Source: Chloropicon primus (lineage: Eukaryota > Chlorophyta > Chloropicophyceae > Chloropicales > Chloropicaceae). Taken from it: a stretch of DNA of 64,000 bases. Position 1 is the stretch's first letter. Every line of letters starts with the position of its first letter. Of the stretch, positions 23,661 to 32,600 are shown in pieces. The stretch lies in NCBI GenBank assembly GCA_023205875.1, contig CP060762.1, positions 682,001-746,000 on the forward strand, in the 5' to 3' direction. Below the pieces are notes generated by a model. The model had not been told where the DNA came from. It ran no database searches and was given only the letters and a program-made list of their open reading frames with translations. The translations under genes were made by a program, and so were the position numbers.

Positions 23661-25500
23661 ATGGCGAAGGCGGCGGAGGCGATGGCGATGGAGGACGAGG
23701 ACAAGGGAGGGCAAGGGATGGCTCTGGAGGTGGAGGGTGGGGACCTCGAGCCGCAGGGGGAAGGGATGAAACCCTTGTCGTGCGCGAAACTTGTGGGGGC
23801 TTGGCTCTGGGAGGTGGGTGGTTCGGCCAAGGAAGGAAAACGAGGGGAATGGGAATGGGAATGGGAGGGGGTTGGGTTGCGGGACGAGCTGAGCTGACTT
23901 TTGTTTTCTTCTCGCTCGCGACGGCAGAACATGGGCATTGCGTTTGACTCCGGTCACTTTAACAAGAAAGATCCCTTCTGGATCAAGGAGAAGGGGGTGA
24001 GTGAGCCACATCTACATCTTCGTCCATCTTCCGCCGTCGTCTTCCTGTCGAACACGCTCGTAGCAGTCGCCAGGCAGTTGTGCTGACTGAGGCCCACGAT
24101 GGCGTCCTCGACCTCTGCAGTCCAACTGGTTCACCGAAATCCGAGCAGGCTTGGTGACGTTTCTCACGATGTCGTACATATTGCCGGCGAACGCGGCTAT
24201 CATGGCCATTGCCATGGGCCAGGACAAGAGGGGCGATCTTGTGATAGCAACCGCGTTGGTCAGTGCCGTCGCGTCGGTCCTGATGGGCCTCATGGCGAAC
24301 TTTCCCCTGGGTGTGGCCCCGGGGATGGGCCTGAACGCGTACTTTGTCTTCACGGTCGTCCTCCAAAAAGGTTTGAGCTGGCAGGAGGCCCTGACCGCGG
24401 TGTTCGTCTCGGGCTGGCTGTTCTTGGTCACAACGGTCCTCGGGCTGAGGTGGTTCATGCTCAAGCTGATCCCTCACGGAGTTCAGCTCGCCCTGAGCGC
24501 GGGGATCGGCTTGTTCCTGGCCTTCTTGGGCACCCAGGCGGGGGGAGGCATGGGCATCATCGTGGGCGACGAGGCCACGCTCGTGAGGCTGAACGAGCCC
24601 TTGTCCGTGGAGGGGAACTACGACGCTCACAAGATGTGGATCTCGGCGCTAGTCTTCACGGTCACCGTGGTGATGATGGCCATGAACGTCAAGGGAGCTC
24701 CGCTTGTTGGAATCATTTTCGGCACGATCATCGCCTGGTCCGAGTGCTGGGCTCAAGGTCCCACGAGCAGCGTGCTGCTTTACCCCTTCGGTTCCTGTAG
24801 CGACGTCGCCGCGAACGGGCTCAATGGCACGGAGTGCTTCTGCTACGCCCCGGAGAAGGTCGTTGACGTGCCTCGAGTGGCGACCGCGGGGAAGCTCAGC
24901 TTCGACATCTTGGAGAAGAAACAATTTTGGATTTCGGTCGTCACCTTCTACTTCAACGACCTGCTGGGTTGCGCCGGCACCCTGATTGCTGTGACGAGGA
25001 AGGCTAGCATCATGGACAGGCACGGCAACATCCCAAAACGCCAGGCCAACGCAGCATTCGTGGCGGACAGCGTGTCCACAATATTGGGAAGTGTGCTGGG
25101 CACGAGTACGGTCACGACGTACATCGAGTCCGCTGCAGGGATCGTGGACGGCGGACGGACCGGTGTCGTGGCAATTGTGGTCGGGATCTGCTTCAGCCTT
25201 TCGATCCCGTTCGCACCCCTCTTGAGCAACATCCCCGATTTGGCGACAGGGCCAATCGTCGTGATTGTTGGTGCAATGATGATGACCAGCGTCGAAGGCT
25301 TTGAGTGGAGCAATGTGGAAGACGGCCTTCCCGCCTTCCTGACCCTTCTGCTAATACCTCTGACCTTCAACATCGCCTATGGGATCATCGCGGGCACCAT
25401 ATTTTGGTTCATCATACAAATCTTCCTCATTCCCTACAGGCTGGTCAAGAAGGAAGACCCTCTCAAGAGGCTGAAGAGCATCGTCATGACTAAGCCGTAA
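23661..25500 (+). CDS. AzgA/AZG-family purine (adenine-guanine) permease
   Basis: Exons 23661-23813, 23928-23996 and 24121-25500, all phase 0, give 533 residues. The family (NCS2, AzgA branch) imports adenine and guanine by proton symport; plant AZG members also carry cytokinins. The conserved entry segment WFTEIRAGLVTFLTMSYIL lies across the exon 3 start. Later signatures include PGMGLNAYF, ALSAGIGLFLA, FYFNDLLGCAGTLIAV and LGTSTVTTYIESAAGI, all typical of the family. About 12-14 membrane segments are visible. The first exon encodes a Met/Glu/Ala-rich tail of low complexity, and the exact first Met is the least certain part. The gene is divergent from the guanylate cyclase. Confidence 0.93.
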
Positions 25501-25723
25501 TAATCCAGAAGGATCGTTCATTTTTTCATGACAACCCCACCAAGCCCGGGATCAGCCTTCGCAATGCGATCACGCCGACCCTGATCCTCCCACTGACCGC
25601 CCCCACCCCGCCTCAAACCCTCCAATGGCTTGCTTGGTATCGGTGTCCCCCCTGCTTTCCCTCCTCTCCTCCCTCTCTCCAGAGGTAACTGATAACCGCC
25701 CGAGGAGAGAAGCAGAAGCCGCG

Positions 25724-26619
25724 ATGTTCGCAAACGCAACACGATCGACATCGACGGCGAGGTATGGCGCGAGCGGGAGTGGGAGGACGAGCGGGAGGGC
25801 GCCAAGGCGCTTCGTCAGACGCCTCGGCGCCTCCCCGGCGGCGACCACGGAGGGCGCGACCAGCTCGGAAAGGCTTCTCCGATTGGTCCTAAAAGTCTAT
25901 GAAACAGTAGCAGGATCTGACCGCGGGTTCTCCTACAGGAACAACGCGGACAAGAGGAGAAGCGTCGTCGAAGCCGTCGACGACCTCCTCCGTAGCTCAC
26001 CTGGCGACAGGTGCACCGTGGACTCCGGGCTGTGGAGGCTCGTGTACTCCACAAACTTTGGTTCGGACGAGATCACCAGGGTACGTCGTTTTGGATTATT
26101 CCTCGGTCCGCTTCCCCTCTCCTGACGCCGTCTCTTCTTTTCGCTTCAGGGAGGGACAAGCTCGCAGCCTCCGGGGCTGGGGCAAGTTTACCAGAGGGTG
26201 GACAGGGAGCGTTCTCAATTGGATAACTTAGTCGAGGTTTCCCTCCCCCTCGTGGGAACGAAGGTGACGCTTTGCTTGCAGCACGAGTTGCGTATCGTAG
26301 AGAGTGTCCAGGGCGGGGAAGAGTTCGTCATTACATTTTCAGGTGAGTCAGACGATCGCCCTTTGATCGACTCTGGCTAACATCCGTGTGTGTGTGCGTG
26401 TGTGTGTGTGTGTGTGTGGTCGGCGCAGGCACCAAGGTTTCAGGCGGGGGAATCGAAGTTCCAACGCTGCCGAACGTGCTTCAGATGTTGCCCGACTCCC
26501 TCAGGCCTCAGCAAGAGTTGTCCAGTGCATCCTTCGAGAACGTCTTCTCTGAGGAGGGCCTCAGGATCAGCAAGGGGGATAGGGGCGAGCTTCGCATCTA
26601 TTGCAAAGAGGAGCCATGA
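25724..26619 (+). CDS. Fibrillin / plastid lipid-associated protein (PAP family)
   Basis: Exons 25724-26080, 26150-26342 and 26429-26619 give 246 residues. The start at 25724 (GCCGCGATG) begins a basic, Ser/Thr-rich transit-like peptide. An in-frame ATG at 25625 would add 33 residues but would leave only 125 bases to the upstream stop. The mature part shows the PAP pattern: KVYETVAGSDRGFSY near the start, DSGLWRLVYSTNFGS, GQVYQRVDRERSQLDNLVE, and C-terminal LRISKGDRGELRIY. Known fibrillins sit on plastoglobules or thylakoids and carry lipids or prenylquinones. That fits with a prenylquinone-pathway gene elsewhere in the window, but the two are not linked. A (GT)n run lies inside intron 2. Confidence 0.88.
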
Positions 26620-27014
26620 GCGTCAGTGGTGTGTGTGTAATTTTATGGGCCTCCGCAGCCACCGTGCGGCAAAATCCATCGCTGATATTCCTTCATTCGG
26701 TGCAGTCACCCTTTGAGCATTCCTCCCGAGCATCCCTTCCAATCCACCGTTTCCTTGCTGCCTCCCCGCCCTTGCATCCGAGCAGGAAAGCGAGCGAGCG
26801 AGATCCCGACATCCAAAATCAAGATCCATCAAGAGAGAGCGAGAGTTATCAGTGTGGATTGGAGTCCTCCTCTCCCTCCCCTTTGTACCTCCTCCTCCTG
26901 CCCCATCCATCCATCCATCATCCACCCCTGATCCTCGAGCAGCAGGGGAGAGAGAGAGAGAGAGACGGGTTCGTCTTGGAGCGCGCGCTTTTGCTTTGGG
27001 AGGAGAGGAGAGGT
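26620..27014 (+). other. Intergenic, no gene seen
   Basis: It holds the 3' end of the fibrillin transcript and the promoter of the next gene. It contains (CATC)n and (GA)n short repeats and nothing coding that I can support. Confidence 0.4.
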
Positions 27015-28107
27015 ATGGTGTTGCTGGGTTTGGCGAAATGGTTGGCCGGGGTATCGACAGTAGCCTGTGATGGGAATGGTACGGCCGCGGCGTCCGTCAA
27101 GAAGACCGGAGCGAACGAGGACTCCGCGGGAAGCTCTTTCTTCCTCTACGGTGCTGCGGCTGCGAGTACCTTGGCCCTGGCGATCACGGCGGGTTACCAC
27201 TATTATAGTGAAGCGGAGGAGGGATCAGAAGGCTTGGGGCAGGATGCCAAGAACAAGGCGGAGGAGGAGGCCGGAGCGGAGCAGGCCCTCCTGCAAGCAA
27301 GGGAAAGCCTTCACATGGAGTGGACGCAAACCAATGAACTCCACAAGGCGAGCAACGGGCAACTTGGTTTCGAGGCTTGGTACGTGTTGGATCCGGATTC
27401 CTCCTACCACGAATCCATTTCTCGCCGCAATGTCCCGCCCCGTTCTTCGCTTCCTCTTTCTGGACCACCTGCTGCTCTCTCAGGGCCAGGGGCTCACTGA
27501 TCACGAATATACTAATGCTATCCTTTGGTTTCGTCCTGCGCTTGCTCATCGCAGGTGGACAGCTGCTGACGGGAACTCCAAGAAGGCTCTTTTGCAGAGC
27601 GCTCGGGACTTGATGCGCCAGCGCTTGCTGGAGCACCAACCGGATGCTGCGGTGGCTTTGGACGTCCTTTGTCCTGAAATAGGTGATGCCAGGTGAGTCC
27701 CACGACGAGTCTCGCCTCCTGTCTCGGTCAGGGTGGGGTGGGGTAGAGGGGAAATTGCACGGGGCTCGACACTGAACAACGCTTCTCTCTCTCTCTCTCT
27801 CTCTCTCTCTTGCGCGTGGACCAGGTTGGATAGGCTGATTCGGGGGAACGCGCTGGTGGCACTGATAAAGCTGAGGATAACACAAATCGACGCGGTGAGG
27901 AAACACGACGTGAGCTTTGTGCAGGAGAACTTGGCGCAGCAGAATCTGGACGGGAAGATCCAAGGAATTGATGCCGTTGAGGTCTTGTGCGACAACAGGC
28001 AGCTTCTGATGATGACCTTCTTGTGCGATGTGCTCATCCTTTGCAGGCACATGGGGAACTTTCCGAAGATGCTCTCGGAAGAGTCCAAGCATGAAGCTCA
28101 GCAGTGA
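27015..28107 (+). CDS. Unknown single-pass membrane protein
   Basis: Exons 27015-27379, 27555-27692 and 27825-28107, joined in phases 2 and 2, give 261 residues. Residues 1-25 are hydrophobic (VLLGLAKWLAGVSTVAC). A second hydrophobic stretch near residues 42-64 (FFLYGAAAASTLALAITAGY) looks like a membrane span. It is followed by an acidic and helical region (EEEAGAEQALLQARESL) and a helical C-terminus with Asp/Glu and Leu repeats (LDRLIRGNALVALIKLRI ... LLMMTFLCDVLILC). I do not recognise the family. Splice sites are well formed (GTACGT, GTGAGT, pyrimidine-rich acceptors), so the gene is real even though the function is unknown. Confidence 0.75.
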
Positions 28108-28226
28108 GCCAGCCGATTAGTCAGTCAAGTTTTTTTTGAGTTTACAGAAAATATTTACACAAACGAATTTACAATCCATCCACAAAAATACATACAACAG
28201 TTAGGAAGACACGCGCGCGTGGCCGT

Positions 28227-29485
28227 TCACTCGCGCTTGAGCTTGGCCTTCTGGGATCTCAGGAACTCCGCCGTGGCCCTCTTCATTCTCTGGCCCTTGT
28301 GCAGCATGTCCCTGTTCGCCTTCTCGATCCTTTCGAACCTGTCCGCCGCAAACCTGCCGAGGGAGCGAGCGGACGTCCTCAGCCTCGCGTGGATTTGGCT
28401 CCCGTCGAACCTCTGCCTGTACGACAGGATCTGGTTCCTCATTCTCGCTCCGAGCTTCTTGCCCCTCTGCTTGCCCACTTGGTAGGACTTGGTCATGATC
28501 CTGCTCATGGTGGGCCACGCTTTCACCCGCTTGCTCTTCCTGCTGCGGTGAACTTGGAAGCTGTACTTGAGCCTCCGCCTCTTCACAGACTTCCACCAGG
28601 CCAGCAGCCAATACATGTTCATCAAGAAGGACAAGGTGCAGACCTTCCAGTACCAGCCTAGGTTGTCGTCCTTCCTCCACAGGAACAAGTTGTACTGCAC
28701 GTAAAGGTGAAAGATGATCCTCGTGACGATGAAGCTCAGGCCAAAGGCGAAGTCGAAGCCTCGATCAAAACTCCCGAGTCTCCCGACCCCGAGAATGAGC
28801 GTGGGAAGCTCCTCGACCAGAGTCATCGCCAAAAGGTTGGTCCTGTTCTCCACCACCAGGTGGATGGACAGAGCCAAGTAGGACACGTGGTGCACGTACC
28901 CCATGACGAGAGACACTTGCTTCCTGTAGTCCAGGCTTCCCACCACCAGTTCGCAGGCCAAGTACGCCATGAAGAACAGCGTGCAGAACCTGCTCGACCT
29001 CGAGCCTCCGGCTACAAAGCCGTACTCCCACTGGTTGTTGACGATCCGGAACAGGGACCGGAAGGACAGCAGCGGGGTCACCACGGAGTTCAGGCACGTC
29101 AGCACCCAGCAGCGCTGCTTCGGCGTTTTGTAGAGCGACCTCCTCGCTGCAAAGTACAGGATGAGGAGGACGGCGCACGAGCAAAGAAAGCTCACGAGGT
29201 CCCACAGGGACAGGCACAACCTCTCCCCCTCGCTGCATCCCACGTCCTCGTACGGGTCGAAGTACTTCCTCCTCGTCCACTCGTCTTCCACTTGAGTCCT
29301 AGTCGCAGCCAAACCAAAACAAACCAAAACGCACGACACGACGTCGTCCGCGCGTCAGTCAATGACAAAGGGGATGGGGATGGAGCGAGGCGCTTGGGGA
29401 TGAGAGCTTACCTCGGGGTGAAGAGAGCCTTGAGGGACTCCCTTGCCGCCCCCACGGCCGCTGTCGTGGCCGCTTTCACCGTCAT
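28227..29485 (-). CDS. TLC (TRAM/LAG1/CLN8) domain membrane protein
   Basis: Exons 29412-29485 and 28227-29298 (phase 2; GTAAGC donor, GACTAG acceptor) give 381 residues. About seven hydrophobic segments follow an N-terminal soluble part. The segment MGYVHHVSYLALSIHLVV carries the paired His of the TLC core. The order resembles TLCD/CLN8-type proteins rather than ceramide synthase, because no homeobox-like region or long LAG motif is seen. The C-terminal 100 residues are strongly basic (Lys/Arg clusters such as RSRKSKRVKAW and QRMKRATAEFLRSQKAKLKRE), probably cytosolic. TLC proteins act in lipid sensing, trafficking or synthesis at the ER. The exact role is open. Confidence 0.8.
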
Positions 29486-29657
29486 GAGCCGCCCATCGTG
29501 GTCATCACCCAACTCGGTTTTGATCCGCTTGGGAACTCGACTCGCTGAGAGCTGATCAGCAGGGGATGGGGGGAACACGGACGAGGAGCAAGGAGGAGGA
29601 AGGAGGTGTTCCGGATGTATTTTTGTTGTATGTTACAATGTGTATGTTGGGATGGTA

Positions 29658-32600
29658 TTACATGGAGGAGAGTTGCCCAGTCAAAGAGGATGCAGTTGTA
29701 GTTTCGTCCTGGATCTTGGCCTCGATGGACTTCAACTCCTCCTGGAGCTGGTCCTTCTTCAACAGCATTTTCTTCAATGCGGCGTTCTGGAGCACGCCCA
29801 AGGTGCTCACGTGACCTTGGTTGATCCAACTGTTCGTATGGGCCCTCTTGATGGGGTCCTCGTTCCCCTGGTGGCCCGAGTGTTTTGTGTGCGAGTACTC
29901 GGACAAGGAAAGAGCCCACTTCAGGTCCTCCTTCTTGGTGAAGGACAAGAGCAGCCTCCTTGGGATATCCAAGATTTTGGAGAGGGAGTAAGGAGGCGAT
30001 CCCGCATCACCATCCTCGGCCGAGCCGTCGTTGCCACCGCCCTCCTCCACCAACTCCGCGATCCAAGGCAAGCATTGCGTCTTTCTGATCTCCAGCAGGC
30101 GCTGAAGATTCTCGCGGGTCGTGCTCCCCAGGGCCTCGAACAGCAGAGACCTCGGGAGGAGGAGAAGCTCTTCGACGCTCGCCAAGTTGTCCCCACAGAG
30201 CTCGGACATCCAAATGAGGTGCTTCTCTTCGACCGCGACCGCGACGTCCACAAAGGCGATCATCTCCTCCTCCGGGCGAGAGGCCAGGAGTTCCGCGAGC
30301 ATATCGAAGAGGTGCAAGGGGTCCTGGTGCGGGACGCTCAGGGAGACTTTCTTCCATGACAGCAGCATGGCGCGCGGCCTGTCCAAAACATCTTGGAGAG
30401 TCTTGCTCTGCAAGATGTCGGCAAAAAAGCGGCTGAACCTTTCATCACTCTCGTCGTGCAGGGCGAGCAACTTCAAAAGCTCGTCCTCGGTGTCGACCTC
30501 ATCCAAGATCTCCCTTGATATTCCCCGAATCATGGCAAAGTAGTCGCACTTTGCGTCGATGACGGACGACGGAGAGGATTTGGTGCTGACCACTTCATCC
30601 AGCAGGAGCGGAATTTGCGTCTCCTCCAGCTCAACAACGAGGCGGGCGTCCTCGATGGACTCCACGTGGCGCCCAAGTCTTGTTGGGAACCGCTCCACCG
30701 ACCCGATGTCAGCTTTCAGCTCCTCAAGCATCACCAACAACTCATTGTCATGCTTCGCGATCTGGTAAAAGGCGTCGCTCGTAAAGATTCGCCTCGAGAT
30801 GTGTTCGAGTTGGCCAATCCTCAAGATCTCGTCCAACTGGACGCACTGGGGTTCGCTCATCATAAGCTCTTCCACGAGGGCGAGAGGGAGGCCGCACTCG
30901 ATCAATCCCTCGAGATGCTCTTTCTTTTCAACTTTCTCCAGCAACGCCCCGAGGGCAAGAATGTCTTGCAGGGAGATCTCGTCATTGGATTGGAGGACTT
31001 GCTCACTCAGCTCCCTGACCTCGGGCTTTAGTCTCGCCACTGCGGCCAAATCCTTCTCCGTCTCTGCCTGCTGAACAAAGGTGCTCGGAATGTCCTGCAA
31101 GTCCTCCAGCTTGGACCCGGCCGCCATCAACGAACTCATCCAGTTCAGCAAAAGGATGTGGCCAGGCGGTCGCAACCAGTAAGTCCGCATGATTCCTTTG
31201 CCCTTCACATTGGCCTCCCCCCTGTACTGGGTCTGCAGAGCTGGGTCTTGGATTTCCAACCTTTTCTTCGTTTGGCTTGATATCTGGATCATTCCCGATT
31301 GGCTGGTGCTCTCCATCCGGCTCGCAACGTTTACGGAGTCTCCGAACAGGGTATATCTGGGATTCAAATCTCCTACGACGCTCGCCACGACAGGCCCCGA
31401 ATGGATCCCCAACCTGATGTTGATGTAACCAAAGGATTCGTCGAGGGTGGACACTTGGATCGTTCCTGCCACCTCGACCATTTCAAGGGCCATCCTGCAG
31501 ACTCTTGCGGCGTGATCGCTTTGGGCCGCCGGCACTCCTCCTACAACCATGTAAGCGTCCCCGATGGTCTCCACCTTGAAGAGATTGTGCCTTCTCGTAA
31601 GGGCGTCAAAGGCGCTGTAAAGCCTGTCCAGCATCGACATGACCTCCTTCGGAGCAAACGCCGACGAGATCGTCGTGTAGCCCACGATGTCGGAAAACAG
31701 AATGCTGACATCTTCAAAGTGTTCCGGCTCGACTGGCCTTCCCTCTTGCAGCGCAAGGGCGACGTGCTCCGGGAGCATCTTGTTCACCAACTGGACGGAC
31801 CGGTGCAAAGCTCCACCGCCAGAGCGACTCTTTGGGTTCTGGTCCAACCAGGTCTGGAGCTGACCCAAAATTGACCCAAAATCTGGTCGGTCCTCGGGAT
31901 TTTGCGACCAGCACTTTTCCATCAGAACCTGCATCGGGGCAGGGCAGCTTCCGGGCAAAGGAGGTCTAAGACTGCCGTCCTTGATCCCGTCCAGGACGCT
32001 CTCCTCGTCGAAGCCATCGTAAACGTCCGTCCTGGAGAAGGTCTCCCACATTAAGATTCCAAAGCTATAAATGTCGCTCTTTGTCGTGTTGGGCTCCCCC
32101 ACAAGAACCTCTGGCGCGCACCAATAGGGAGTTCCGATGCGGTTGCTCTCGCCCATGGCATCAAGAATTAAGGAATGCCCAAAGTCTCCCACTTTCACCG
32201 TCCATCGATCATCCAGAAGCATGTTCTTGCTCTTGATGTCGGCGTGAATGATTGGCGGCTTCTGGTTGTGGAGAAAGGCCATTCCCTTTGCCACCTCGTG
32301 CAAGAAGGTAACCTGCTGCACTTGGTCTAGGATAACCGTCGGGTTCATCAAGGTGTCCCACAAGGTGCCCCGAGACATGTACTCACTGACGATATAAATC
32401 GAGTCCAAGGGATGCTCACCAAGAAGCGAATCTTCTGTGTGCATGGAAGGAAAGCTGCCCGTGCTCCCATGGGCGCTCCCATTCACCTCTCTCGACTTCG
32501 ATCTCGCACTGAGGGACGACATGCTGCCCCACGTCCTCGTTCTCTTCTTTTCGAGGCCGATGAACGCCCCCATAAATAGGCGGATGTTCGGGTGCCTGAG

